Source of the DNA: an uncultured bacterium
Lineage (GTDB): Bacteria; Pseudomonadota; Alphaproteobacteria; Rhodospirillales; Rhodospirillaceae
Length of the DNA: 64,000 nt
Assembly: GCA_903888485.1 (NCBI GenBank)
Contig: CAISTS010000032.1
Coordinates: 186,001 to 250,000, forward strand
Direction: 5' to 3'
Under the pieces are notes generated by a model. The model was not told the DNA's origin, did not search any database, and worked only from the letters and a program-made list of their open reading frames with translations. Shown one piece after another: positions 34,118-42,640 of the stretch (its first letter is position 1; every line of letters begins with the position of its first letter). A program made the position numbers and the translations under genes.

Positions 34118-34384
34118 CTAGCCGCCGCGTTTTTCGAGCGCCGCAAGACGGCGTTCGAGCTCTATGACTCGCGCTTCGAGTTTTTCTTGCTCGCTGCGCG
34201 CCGTCGCCGCCATCGCCTGGACCACATCGAACTCTTCGCGGCGCACAAAATTGTCTTCCGCCATGAAGCGTTCGAAGCGGTCGCGCACCATCGCTTCGAT
34301 TTCCTGCTTAAGGCCGCCCAAAGCCGACAGCGCGCCGCCGGCAACCTTGGCGAGATCGTCGAAAATCCGGTTCTGGCTCTGCAT
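34118..34384 (-). CDS. ubiK: accessory factor UbiK family protein (BMFP domain)
   Basis: An 88-aa small helical protein. It matches the BMFP/UbiK pattern: MQSQNRIFDDLAKVAGGALSAL at the start, RDRFERFMAEDNFVRREEFDVVQAMAATAR in pieces, and a C-terminal coiled coil ending LERRLAALEKR. Relatives bind membranes and assist the UbiJ/ubiquinone synthesis machinery under aerobic conditions. It is the first gene upstream of YbjN and proC on this strand. Confidence 0.88.
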   Translation of the reverse strand: MQSQNRIFDDLAKVAGGALSALGGLKQEIEAMVRDRFERFMAEDNFVRREEFDVVQAMAATARSEQEKLEARVIELERRLAALEKRGG

Positions 34385-34507
34385 GGGGACTCTCCTTGAA
34401 ACCTCTTCGGCCTAATATTGGCCTTCGCTGGCGCCGATGCAAGTTGGCGCGGGCGCGGGTCTTAGGCATAAGTACACCCGCGGGTTGACTATGGGACACT
34501 CACAAAC

Positions 34508-34535
34508 ATGTACGTCGTAACATGTACGTCGTGAC
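34508..34535 (+). repeat. 14-bp tandem duplication across the hldD start codon
   Basis: ATGTACGTCGTAAC (34508-34521) is followed at once by ATGTACGTCGTGAC (34522-34535), 13 of 14 identical. The first ATG has the better-placed ribosome site (GGGA at 34493-34496, 11 nt away) but gives only MYVVTCTS and a stop; the second opens hldD. Confidence 0.85.
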
Positions 34536-35505
34536 GGGCGGCGCCGGTTTCATCGGCTCGAACCTGCTCGCGACGCTGGAAGCGCGCGGGCTGGGCCCCT
34601 TGGCGTGCATCGACCACTGCGACGATGCCCACAAGGCGCGTAACATCGCCAAGCGCAAGAGCAACCATGTCATCGCGCCCGAGCAGACCTTCGCCTTCCT
34701 GGACTTCCAGCAGTCCAACATCAAAGCGATCTTTCATTTAGGCGCCATCACCTCGACCACCGAGCGCGACCTCGTCAAACTGAACGAAGTGAACGTGCGC
34801 CTATCGCGCGCGCTGTGGGCTTGGTGCACACGCAACGACGTGCCTTTCATCTATGCGTCATCGGCCGCGACCTACGGCGACGGCGACCTCGGCTTCGACG
34901 ACGACAACCGTGTGGAAGCCCTCGCGCGCCTTAAGCCCCTCAATCCGTACGGCCAAAGCAAGCACACCTTCGACTTGTTGGTGGCGCAGGAAACCGCGGC
35001 GGGCTCGTCGGCGCCGCCCGCCTGGGCCGGACTCAAGTTCTTCAACGTCTACGGCGCCAACGAATTTCACAAAGGCACGCAGGCCAGTTTGGTGCCACAG
35101 GTCTATGCTAAAGCGGCCAAGGGCGAAGCCTACCCCTTGTTCCGCTCGCACAACCCGGCCTACCCCGATGGCGGCCAGTTGCGCGATTTCGTTTTTGTGG
35201 AAGATTGCTGCGACGTGATGCTTTGGCTGATGGAGAATCCGCCCAACGCCATTCTCAACCTGGGCACCGGGAAAGCGCGCAGCTTTCTCGATCTCGCCTC
35301 GGCGGTTTACCGCGCCGTGGGCCGTGAGCCGCTGATCACGTGGCGCGACACGCCGGAAGACATCCGCCACCAATACCAGTATTTTACGCAAGCGCGCATG
35401 GATCGCTTGCGCGCCGCTGGCTATCCGCGGCCCTTCACCGCGCTCGAAGCCGGTGTCGCCGCGACCGTGCAGAAACATCTGTCACAGCCGGACCCATACC
35501 GCTGA
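34522..35505 (+). CDS. hldD: ADP-glyceromanno-heptose 6-epimerase
   Basis: A 327-aa extended SDR enzyme producing ADP-L-glycero-D-manno-heptose for the lipopolysaccharide inner core. The start MYVVTGGAGFIGSNLL holds the NAD(P) motif; catalytic Tyr/Lys are in NPYGQSKHTFD (about 142-150); FFNVYGANEFHKG and HQYQYFT are family-specific. The coding start is the second copy of a 14-bp duplication, 25 nt from the nearest GGGA. Its stop overlaps the lgt start (TGATG). Presence implies a heptose-containing LPS. Confidence 0.93.
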   Translation: MYVVTGGAGFIGSNLLATLEARGLGPLACIDHCDDAHKARNIAKRKSNHVIAPEQTFAFLDFQQSNIKAIFHLGAITSTTERDLVKLNEVNVRLSRALWAWCTRNDVPFIYASSAATYGDGDLGFDDDNRVEALARLKPLNPYGQSKHTFDLLVAQETAAGSSAPPAWAGLKFFNVYGANEFHKGTQASLVPQVYAKAAKGEAYPLFRSHNPAYPDGGQLRDFVFVEDCCDVMLWLMENPPNAILNLGTGKARSFLDLASAVYRAVGREPLITWRDTPEDIRHQYQYFTQARMDRLRAAGYPRPFTALEAGVAATVQKHLSQPDPYR

Positions 35506-36311
35506 TGTTCGCCATCGTTTTTCCAGCCATCGACCCGGTGATCTTCCAGATCGGCCCTATTGCCATCCGCTGGTATGCGCTGGCGTATATCGTCGGGTTG
35601 TTCGCCGGCATTTGGTATGCGCGCTGGATGGTCAAGCATACGCCGCGGTTGATGACGGCGACGCAGATCGACGACTTCCTCCTCTGGGTGCTGGGCGGCG
35701 TCGTGCTCGGCGGTCGGCTCGGCTACGTGCTGTTCTACAAACCCGGTGAGTACCTCGCCGACCCGGCGAGCATCTTCAAGACCTGGGAGGGCGGCATGTC
35801 CTTCCACGGCGGGCTTCTGGGCGTGACGTTCGCCATAATCCTCTATGCCCGGCGCATCAAAGTCGACCAATGGTACGTCGCCGACCTGGTCGCCTGCGCC
35901 GCGCCGATTGGCCTCCTCCTTGGCCGCATCGCCAACTTCGTCAACGGTGAGCTCTGGGGCCGCCAGGCCCCGGATGTCGCCTGGGCCATGGTCTTCCCCG
36001 GCGCCGGCGACGTGCCGCGCCATCCCAGCCAGCTCTATCAGGCGACGATGGAAGGCCTGCTCCTGTTGGTCGTGCTGCATCTTCTCTGGCGGCAGGAGAG
36101 CGTCCGTTCGCGCCCGGGCATTCTCACGGGCGTATTCTGGATCGGCTACGGCACCGCGCGCATTGTTGGTGAGCTGTTCCGCGAGCCCGACGCCTACCTC
36201 GGCTTTCTCATCGGCGGCGCCACCATGGGCCAGCTCCTGTCGCTGCCCATGGTCCTGTTTGGCCTGTTCTCGATCTGGCGCGCGCGCCGCGCTACGCCGC
36301 GGAGCGCATAA
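35505..36311 (+). CDS. lgt: prolipoprotein diacylglyceryl transferase
   Basis: A 268-aa inner-membrane enzyme that attaches diacylglycerol to the lipobox cysteine of lipoproteins. Seven hydrophobic spans are visible. The signature GRIANFVNGELWGR (about residues 142-155) with catalytic Arg, SFHGG in WEGGMSFHGGLLG, and HPSQLYQA are all intact. The ATG at 35505 overlaps the hldD stop. A putative lipoprotein substrate is encoded four genes downstream. Confidence 0.96.
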   Translation: MFAIVFPAIDPVIFQIGPIAIRWYALAYIVGLFAGIWYARWMVKHTPRLMTATQIDDFLLWVLGGVVLGGRLGYVLFYKPGEYLADPASIFKTWEGGMSFHGGLLGVTFAIILYARRIKVDQWYVADLVACAAPIGLLLGRIANFVNGELWGRQAPDVAWAMVFPGAGDVPRHPSQLYQATMEGLLLLVVLHLLWRQESVRSRPGILTGVFWIGYGTARIVGELFREPDAYLGFLIGGATMGQLLSLPMVLFGLFSIWRARRATPRSA

Positions 36312-36313
36312 GC

Positions 36314-37366
36314 GTGATCGCCGGAACGCTCGCAGCGCAGATCCGGCAAAATGGTCCGCTGCCGCTCCCAGACTACATGGGCGCCGTGACGAGCGCCTAC
36401 TATGCCCAACCAAACGTCATCGGCGCGGCGGGCGATTTCATTACCGCGCCCGAGATCAGTCAGGTCTTCGGCGAGTTGATCGGGCTATGGAGCGCGGTGG
36501 TCTGGCAAAACATGGGCCGCCCGGCAAAAGTTCGCGTGATCGAGTGCGGGCCCGGCCGCGGCACACTGATGAACGACTTCCTGCGCGCCGCCGCGCGGGC
36601 GCCAGCCTTCCTCGCCGCCGCCGAAGTGCACCTCGTCGAGCAAAGCCCGACGCTGCGCGCGGCGCAGCTTGCGCTGCTCGGCAACCGCGCCACGTGGCAC
36701 GACACCATCGACGGCGTGCCGGCCGGCCCCATGATCCTGGTCGGGAATGAATTCCTCGACGCGCTCCCGATCCGCCAGTTCCAAAAGACCGCCTCCGGCT
36801 GGATGGAGCGTTATGTCACCGTCGATGAGCGCGGCAATTTCAGCTTTGTGTTGAAACCGAGCGAAGTGTCCGACACGCCGGCGGCACAGCCTGGCGCCAT
36901 CTTCGAGACGTCACCCGCCGTCACTGCATTCACGGGCAAGGTGGCAGCGCGCCTCATGAAGGACGGCGGCGCAGCGTTGTTGTTCGACTACGGCCACCGC
37001 GTCACCGCCGCCGGCGAAACCTTGCAGGCGCTCAGACAGCACAAGTTCTGTGAGGTGTTCGACAGTCCCGGCCAGTGCGATCTTACCGCCCATGTGGACT
37101 TCGCCGCCGTCGCCGGCGCCGCGCGCAGCGCGGGTGCCGCGGTCTACGGCGCCATCGAACAAGGCGTTTGGCTCAACCGCCTCGGCATCAAGCTGCGCGG
37201 TTTGCAGCTCGCCAAGGGCAAGAGTCCCGAAATCGCGCGCGAGATCGAGAGCGGCATCCGCCGCCTCATCGAGCCCGACGCCATGGGCGCGCTGTTCAAA
37301 GTCATCGCCATCACCGATCCCAAACTGCCGCGGCCTGAAGGCTTCCTGCCGGAGGATGAGCCGTGA
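36314..37366 (+). CDS. class I SAM-dependent methyltransferase, NDUFAF7/MidA family
   Basis: A 350-aa protein. It matches the NDUFAF7 group: PLPDYMGAVTSAYYA, AGDFITAPEISQVFGELIG, motif I VIECGPGRGTLMNDFL (about 76-91), and GNEFLDALPIRQF. The mitochondrial homologue methylates an arginine of complex I subunit NDUFS2, so a respiratory-chain assembly role is likely but inferred. Start is GTG at 36314, 2 bp after lgt. The conserved order lgt - this gene - pgeF is typical of alphaproteobacteria. Confidence 0.9.
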   Translation: MIAGTLAAQIRQNGPLPLPDYMGAVTSAYYAQPNVIGAAGDFITAPEISQVFGELIGLWSAVVWQNMGRPAKVRVIECGPGRGTLMNDFLRAAARAPAFLAAAEVHLVEQSPTLRAAQLALLGNRATWHDTIDGVPAGPMILVGNEFLDALPIRQFQKTASGWMERYVTVDERGNFSFVLKPSEVSDTPAAQPGAIFETSPAVTAFTGKVAARLMKDGGAALLFDYGHRVTAAGETLQALRQHKFCEVFDSPGQCDLTAHVDFAAVAGAARSAGAAVYGAIEQGVWLNRLGIKLRGLQLAKGKSPEIAREIESGIRRLIEPDAMGALFKVIAITDPKLPRPEGFLPEDEP

Positions 37367-38133
37367 TGCCCGGAGCGGTCCATGTGCCTGCCCTCGGGAA
37401 ACTGCGTGGCGTCGGCCATGCGTTCTTCACACGTAATGGCGGAGTCTCGGCGGGACTCTACGGCTCCAACAACGTCGCCTTCGGTTCCAAGGATGAGCCC
37501 GTCAGCGTCACCGCCAATCGCCAAGCCTGCACGCGCGCGCTCGGCGCCGACGCCCTGGTCACCGTCAAACAACACCACACTGCCGATGTCGTCACGGTCA
37601 CCACGCCCTTCGCTTGGGATGCCGCTCCCATCGCCGATGCGCTGGTGACGGCAACGCCGGGCATTGCGGTCGGCATCCTCACCGCCGACTGCGCGCCGAT
37701 CCTGCTCGCCGACGAAAATGCGCGCGTCGTCGCCGCGGCACATGCGGGTTGGCGCGGCGCTTTTGAAGGCGTGCTGCAGAATACGGTGACGGCCATGACC
37801 AAGCTCGGCGCATCGCCCGCGCGCACGGTCGCTGCCGTGGGTCCCTGCATCACGCAGGCATCCTACGAAGTTGGTCCGGAGTTCGTCGCGCGCTTCATCG
37901 CGCGCGCGCCCGGCTTCGCACGCTACTTCACGCCGCCCATGGACAACGGCCACGTCCATTTCAACCTTCCGGCGTTCGTCGCCGACACGTTGCAAGATGC
38001 CGGCGTCGGCACCGTGGTGATGGAAGGCAGCGATACCTGCGCCGCGGACAACCAGTTCTTCAGCTATCGCCGCTCCACACTGCGCTGCGAGCCCGACTAC
38101 GGCCGGCAACTCTCCGCCATCGTGCTGTCGTGA
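37366..38133 (+). CDS. pgeF: peptidoglycan editing factor PgeF (laccase-domain, YfiH family)
   Basis: A 255-aa YfiH/DUF152 protein. Metal-site residues are visible: HH in KQHHTADVV, Cys in TADCAPILLAD, and His in AAHAGWRGAFEG. E. coli PgeF removes mis-incorporated L-Ser-type muropeptide precursors. ATG at 37366 overlaps the preceding stop (TGATG); a GTG three bases earlier is an alternative, with GGAGG 7-10 nt upstream. The stop overlaps the next gene (GTGA). Confidence 0.92.
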   Translation: MPGAVHVPALGKLRGVGHAFFTRNGGVSAGLYGSNNVAFGSKDEPVSVTANRQACTRALGADALVTVKQHHTADVVTVTTPFAWDAAPIADALVTATPGIAVGILTADCAPILLADENARVVAAAHAGWRGAFEGVLQNTVTAMTKLGASPARTVAAVGPCITQASYEVGPEFVARFIARAPGFARYFTPPMDNGHVHFNLPAFVADTLQDAGVGTVVMEGSDTCAADNQFFSYRRSTLRCEPDYGRQLSAIVLS

Positions 38134-39032
38134 GGCGCATGGCCCTCATCCTTGGGCTTGTTCTGCTGGCCGCCTGCGGCGCGGTGCCACAGCCTTTCCA
38201 GGGCGGGCCGAAAGTGACCACCGACAATCCGCTCCTGGATGTGCCGACGGCAGTGGGCATCGCCGTGCTGCCGGTTGCGGGCGCGCCCGCGCCGCTCACT
38301 ACGCAAATCTCCTCAGCCGTGGCCGCACGCCTGCAATCGCTTGAAATCCCCGCCGAAGCGGTTCCGGTCAACGACGGGCTCGGCTTCAGCCTCGAAGCGG
38401 AAGCTCACCTGACGGAGACGACGCCCGATGCCATGTCGGTCGTGATCACCTGGAACCTGCGCTCGCGGCGCGGCGCGGCGACCGGGGGGCCTTTCCGCAC
38501 CTATCGCCAGGTGGTGCAGGTGCCGGCGCGCCTCTGGCAAGACGGTGATCCCGCCACCGCCGCGCTCCTCGGCAACGAGGCGGCCGTGGCCATGGGCGAT
38601 CTGATCAACGGCATCGCACCGCCGGTCATCACCGCGCAGCAGGCCGCGCCGAAAGCGGCGAGCCCCAAGTTCCCGACCGTCTCGATCCAGCCCGTCGACG
38701 GGGCGCCCGGCGATGGCCGCGAGTCCTTGCGCCTGGCCATCCTCGCGGTGCTGAGCAACAGCGGCGTGACCCGCGACGACGTCAATCCCGAGGTGACCCT
38801 GCGCTGCGAGATCATGCTGACGCCCGTCGAGCCCAATCTGCAGCGTGTCGAGATCCTGTGGCGCGCGGTGCTGCGGGACGGCCGCGAACTCGGCACCGTG
38901 CACCTCGACAACACCGTGCCGCGCGGCACGCTTGACGGCGCCTGGGGCGCCACCGCCTTCGCCATCGCCGACGCCGCCCTCGGCGATCTCTTGCAGCTGC
39001 TGGTCAGCCCGCCGCCGGCGGCCAAGCCATGA
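38130..39032 (+). CDS. putative lipoprotein, 300 aa, unknown function
   Basis: The N-terminus MRRMALILGLVLLAACG is a lipoprotein signal with lipobox LAAC (Cys at residue 16). The mature protein has alternating hydrophobic strands and an Ala/Pro-rich linker near residue 170. The pattern suggests two similar halves (VGIAVLPVAGAPAPL and VSIQPVDGAPGDGRE each start a section), possibly a repeated domain. The GTG at 38130 overlaps the pgeF stop; ATG at 38139 is an alternative. It shares an operon with lgt, which would modify it. Confidence 0.8.
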   Translation: MRRMALILGLVLLAACGAVPQPFQGGPKVTTDNPLLDVPTAVGIAVLPVAGAPAPLTTQISSAVAARLQSLEIPAEAVPVNDGLGFSLEAEAHLTETTPDAMSVVITWNLRSRRGAATGGPFRTYRQVVQVPARLWQDGDPATAALLGNEAAVAMGDLINGIAPPVITAQQAAPKAASPKFPTVSIQPVDGAPGDGRESLRLAILAVLSNSGVTRDDVNPEVTLRCEIMLTPVEPNLQRVEILWRAVLRDGRELGTVHLDNTVPRGTLDGAWGATAFAIADAALGDLLQLLVSPPPAAKP

Positions 39033-39625
39033 CCGCTCGGCTCGCCGCCATATGCTGCAGTTTAATGCTGCTGAGCGCGAGCCCAGCAGCGGCGCAGAGC
39101 TTCGCGGGGCTCCAAATCGGCGACAATGCCGAGAAAGCCAAAGCGCTCGGGTTGCCGTCGGATACGGGACGCTACCAGGAGTATGATCTGACCAAGTGGC
39201 GCCTGCCCAACGGCAACGACCTGTCCATTAGCGCCGACGCCAACGGCCAGATCGAATTCATAGAAACCGATTGGGGCGCGACCGCTGCCGGCGCGGCCGC
39301 CGGCATGTTCGGCTTCACATACGGTCAGACGTCGCGGAGCGCCATCCGCAAGAAACTCGGCAGTAACGGCCTCAGTTTCCGAAACCGCGCGCCCGTCATG
39401 AACACCGCCTCAGGCCTCCTCATGATGAACAGCTACGAGGTCGGTACCGTCATCGTGACCTTCCTCACCCTGATCGCGCCGGCCGACATCGACAAAGCCA
39501 AGACGGGCGAACTCGGCGACCATGCCCGGCTGGTGGCCATTTCGCTGGCGAGCCCGGGTTATGCCGCCCACAACTGGGGCATGGCCACCAATGATCCAGC
39601 TTACAAGAAGCTTCCGGCCCCATAA
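39029..39625 (+). CDS. secreted hypothetical protein, 198 aa
   Basis: The function is unknown. The signal peptide spans about residues 1-22 (LAAICCSLMLLSASPAAAQ). The mature part begins SFAGLQIGDNAEKAKALGLP, similar in style to SmpA/OmlA-type G-x-G domains that compare small outer-membrane helpers, but the match is loose. It overlaps the lipoprotein gene by ATGA and ends the hldD-lgt operon. Confidence 0.75.
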   Translation: MTARLAAICCSLMLLSASPAAAQSFAGLQIGDNAEKAKALGLPSDTGRYQEYDLTKWRLPNGNDLSISADANGQIEFIETDWGATAAGAAAGMFGFTYGQTSRSAIRKKLGSNGLSFRNRAPVMNTASGLLMMNSYEVGTVIVTFLTLIAPADIDKAKTGELGDHARLVAISLASPGYAAHNWGMATNDPAYKKLPAP

Positions 39626-39640
39626 TTCCCGGCTTTGGGC

Positions 39641-39649
39641 TGTGGATAA
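39641..39649 (-). promoter_or_regulatory. perfect DnaA box upstream of prs
   Basis: TGTGGATAA lies 16 bp after the secreted-protein stop and 143 bp before prs. It matches the DnaA consensus exactly on the minus strand. Confidence 0.45.
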
Positions 39650-39710
39650 AAATTGCGCCCAAAAAGCGGTTTTGCGCCGGTTTACAGTCCCGTGACAGGT
39701 TGATACTTTC

Positions 39711-39731
39711 CGCGCGCCTGACGCGCGTTTT
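39711..39731 (+). terminator. possible short terminator upstream of prs
   Basis: CGCGCG-CCTGA-CGCGCG followed by TTTTAT is a short GC-rich stem with four Us, 86 bp past the operon end and 61 bp before prs. Confidence 0.4.
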
Positions 39732-39791
39732 ATCCGCGCTTGGCCGGGCCTGCGGGCCGCGCGGGATCGATCTTGGGGGCTGCGGAAATCC

Positions 39792-40724
39792 ATGAAAATT
39801 CTGGCTGGGAACAGCAACAAGCCGCTGGCCGAAGCGATTGCCGCCTGCCTGAAAATGCAGCTCACCAACGCCAGTATCAAGCGCTTCTCCGACATGGAGA
39901 TCTTCGTCGAGATCCATGAGAACGTGCGCGGCGAGGATGTCTTCGTCATCCAGCCGACGTCTTATCCTGCCAACGACAACCTAATGGAGCTGCTGATCAC
40001 GCTCGATGCGCTGCGCCGCGCTTCGGCGCGCCGCATCACCGCCGTGATCCCTTATTACGGCTACGCCCGCCAGGACCGCAAAACCGGCGGCCGCACGCCG
40101 ATCACTGCAAAGCTCGTCGCGAATCTCATCACGCAAGCCGGCGCGGGCCGCGCACTTTGCATGGACCTGCACTCGGGCCAGATTCAGGGCTTCTTCGACA
40201 TCCCGCTCGACAATCTCTACTCGGCGCCGGTGTTCACCGACGACATGCAGAAGATCTACAAGGGCCAGAATCCAGTCGTGGTCTCGCCCGACGTCGGCGG
40301 TGTGGGCCGCGCGCGCGCCATCGCCAAGCGCATTCACGCCGAACTGGCCATCATCGACAAGCGCCGCGAGAAGGCCGGCGTTTCGGAAGTCATGAACATC
40401 ATCGGCGAGGTCAAGGACCGGCCCTGCATCCTGGTGGACGACATCGTCGATTCTGCCGGCACGCTGTGCAATGCCGCCGTTGCGCTCATGAACGAAGGCG
40501 CGAAATCAGTCTCGGCTTATGTCACCCATGGCGTTCTGTCCGGCGGCGCGGTCGGACGCGTCACGGCGTCCCCGCTGAAGGAACTCGTCATCACCGACAG
40601 CATCCAGGCCACCGAAGCGGTGCGCCTGGCCGACAACATCCGCCAGTTGTCCATCGCGCCCTTGATCGCCGAAGCCATCAAGCGCACCAGCCAGGAAGCC
40701 TCGGTTTCCAGCCTTTTTGAGTAA
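39792..40724 (+). CDS. prs: ribose-phosphate pyrophosphokinase
   Basis: A 310-aa enzyme making PRPP from ribose 5-phosphate and ATP for nucleotide, His and Trp synthesis. Hallmarks are the N-terminal [16 protein letters not shown], the [10 protein letters not shown] motif, [10 protein letters not shown], the metal-binding [18 protein letters not shown], and the PRPP loop [17 protein letters not shown] (about 213-229). Length is standard. The upstream gap has a DnaA box and a short hairpin. Confidence 0.97.
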   Translation: MKILAGNSNKPLAEAIAACLKMQLTNASIKRFSDMEIFVEIHENVRGEDVFVIQPTSYPANDNLMELLITLDALRRASARRITAVIPYYGYARQDRKTGGRTPITAKLVANLITQAGAGRALCMDLHSGQIQGFFDIPLDNLYSAPVFTDDMQKIYKGQNPVVVSPDVGGVGRARAIAKRIHAELAIIDKRREKAGVSEVMNIIGEVKDRPCILVDDIVDSAGTLCNAAVALMNEGAKSVSAYVTHGVLSGGAVGRVTASPLKELVITDSIQATEAVRLADNIRQLSIAPLIAEAIKRTSQEASVSSLFE

Positions 40725-40827
40725 CAAGGCCGCATTGTTCCCCTGCACCCTCAGCGATTAATCCATCGACTTTAGTTTGATTTTGCGGTTTCATTTCCTA
40801 TCCCTTTGGGCAGGAAGGAAACCCTAC

Positions 40828-41640
40828 GTGGTCAAAGCATGGATGACGGCGGCACTGGTCGGTGCGCTCCTCGGGTTTTCCTTGGTTGGAATCTCAAGGG
40901 GCGTGAGCGCCGAGAACGTCGGCAACCTGCAAAGCGGGCGCGAGGGTAACTTCTCCGCCTCCAGCCGCCAGGAGGACCTCGTCCGCCTGCGCAACTTCGT
41001 CTATCCCCAAGGCTTCTCCGACCAGACCATCGTTTCGCTCGAGAACGGCACCGTGCCCGAAGATCTGACGGTCGGCGACTACGCCCGCCTGCACTGTGGC
41101 GAGTCCACGCGCATGGTCTTGCATCCGTGCATCGTGCGCTATGGCGAGCGCGGCAAGCACGCCTACCTCGTCGTCACGCAAGACGGCAATATGGGCTTCG
41201 TCGATCTGGCGAGCGCCACCGGCTACTACCGCAGCAGGGTGACCGAGACGACGTCGGCCCTCGCGCAGGAAATCGACACCATCAATGTGTTCGTCGACGA
41301 GTTCTGCGCCGAGATCGCCGCAGGCGCGCGCCCGGCGGACATCCTGATGGCACGCGGCGGCGACCGGCCGCGTATCCATCACCCCATCGCCCCGCCTAAT
41401 CCGAAATACAAGTACCAGTTCTCGGACCTGTTCTCCTGGGCGCGCTGCGTCGATTGTGTGGGCATCATCGCCGTCAATCAGCCCGAAGAAGCACCTGCGC
41501 CCACCTGCGGCGCGCTGCGTAAGCAAAGCGTGCCGCATATCTCGTACTTCGTCGTCGACAAGATCACGAGCAAGGGCCATCGCTCCATCGACGACGGCAT
41601 CGCCGAATTCACGCGGATCGCCAACAACACGAAGCGCTGA
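40828..41640 (+). CDS. periplasmic or membrane-anchored hypothetical protein, 270 aa
   Basis: The family is unknown. A signal peptide or anchor covers residues about 5-28 (WMTAALVGALLGFSLVGI). The exported part has several cysteines (LHCGES, HPCIVRYGER, DEFCAEI, CVDC, PTCGAL), suggesting disulfides or a metal site with the CVDC pair. GTG at 40828 is chosen because AGGAAGGAAA lies 8 nt upstream; a TTG at 40777 lacks such a site. It stands alone between prs and a repeat. Confidence 0.7.
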   Translation: MVKAWMTAALVGALLGFSLVGISRGVSAENVGNLQSGREGNFSASSRQEDLVRLRNFVYPQGFSDQTIVSLENGTVPEDLTVGDYARLHCGESTRMVLHPCIVRYGERGKHAYLVVTQDGNMGFVDLASATGYYRSRVTETTSALAQEIDTINVFVDEFCAEIAAGARPADILMARGGDRPRIHHPIAPPNPKYKYQFSDLFSWARCVDCVGIIAVNQPEEAPAPTCGALRKQSVPHISYFVVDKITSKGHRSIDDGIAEFTRIANNTKR

Positions 41641-41658
41641 TCTTCCCGCATCCCGCGG

Positions 41659-41687
41659 TGTCATTCCCGCGAAAGCGGGAATCCATC
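41659..41687 (+). repeat. REP-like palindrome
   Basis: TGTCATTCCCGC-GAAA-GCGGGAATCCA: ATTCCCGC (41663-41670) pairs perfectly with GCGGGAAT (41675-41682) around a stable GAAA loop. It is the same family as the element at 31129. ACCCGCTTGCGCGGGG (from 41716) may be a partial second copy. Confidence 0.65.
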
Positions 41688-41745
41688 TAGCACCACGTAC
41701 ATCTGAGTAAGGTCTACCCGCTTGCGCGGGGAAGACAGTGGCAAT

Positions 41746-42420
41746 CTACGCCGCATCCCAATCAACCACCGACAGGTTGTTCGCCTCCGCGGCGCGCCGC
41801 AGCTTGGCGTCGGGATTGACGGCCACGCCCTCGTGCGCCCAGCGCAAGAGGGCGAGATCGGAGTAATGATCGGAATAGGCCACCGTGCGTGTCGAGGATG
41901 GCATGCGGTCGACATAAGCCTTCACTGCCGCCAGCTTGGCTTCGCCGTAGCAGTTCTCGCCTTCGACGCGCGGCAGCAGCCGGTTGTCGTTGTCCCACGC
42001 CGAGCCGGTGGCGATGACGTGATCGAAACCAAGGCGTTCGGCGAACTCTTGGGCGTAAAAATCGAAACTGGCGGTGGCCAGCACGAGGTGGTCGCCGGCG
42101 GCGCGATGACGTTCGATCGCCTTCAGCGCACCGGGACGCACGCGCGACCGCATCCAATGGGCGACGAAACCGTCGGACCAAGCTTCAACCTGCTCGCGCG
42201 GAGCCCCTGCAATCCACAGCTGCACCATGCGTTCTTTGAGCATGCTGCGCGGAACGCGGCCGGCGAAGTAGCCCAGGGCCGTGGGCAGCCCCTGCACGAA
42301 GTGCCACAGGCGCGCGAGCGTCGTCAGCGGCTTGCAGTACCACAAAAAGGGGGTCCACGTTCCGGCCCGCGTGATGGTGCGGTCCAGATCGAAAACCACG
42401 GTAGACGGTCTTTGCAACAT
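41746..42420 (-). CDS. HAD-IB family phosphatase (SerB-like)
   Basis: A 224-aa HAD-superfamily subclass IB hydrolase. Motif I is VFDLDRTIT (nucleophile Asp about residue 11), motif II ATAS (about 116), and motif III/IV AYSDHYSDLALL (about 182-193). The arrangement resembles phosphoserine-phosphatase-like and CDP-diglyceride/phosphatidylglycerophosphatase-C-like enzymes; the substrate cannot be told from sequence. It is divergent from rplY across a 220-bp gap. Confidence 0.85.
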   Translation of the reverse strand: MLQRPSTVVFDLDRTITRAGTWTPFLWYCKPLTTLARLWHFVQGLPTALGYFAGRVPRSMLKERMVQLWIAGAPREQVEAWSDGFVAHWMRSRVRPGALKAIERHRAAGDHLVLATASFDFYAQEFAERLGFDHVIATGSAWDNDNRLLPRVEGENCYGEAKLAAVKAYVDRMPSSTRTVAYSDHYSDLALLRWAHEGVAVNPDAKLRRAAEANNLSVVDWDAA

Positions 42421-42596
42421 AACTCAGCCTCGGATTCGGGGCCGAATATTGGCTGAAGCCGGCCTTCAGGCAAGCCCCCTCTGGACGGGCGACTGGCGTG
42501 CTTTACCCAACTTGCTTTAGGGGGCTAACCCGTGTACATCCCCGCCCGGCCTTGCCACCCGGTAAGGCCGGCGCCGGCACCCCTGGAGGCCGCGCC

Positions 42597-42617
42597 GGTA
42601 TACCCCAAAGGTATACC
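42597..42617 (+). promoter_or_regulatory. tandem GGTATACC palindromes before rplY
   Basis: Two perfect 8-bp palindromes GGTATACC (42597-42604 and 42610-42617) are separated by CCAAA, 23 nt before the rplY ATG. Together they can form an 8-bp hairpin with a 5-nt loop. A GGCCTTGCC/GGTAAGGCC stem lies further up (42548). Either an operator or a leader RNA structure is possible. Confidence 0.5.
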
Positions 42618-42640
42618 ATTGAAACTAAAGGAGAAAATCG

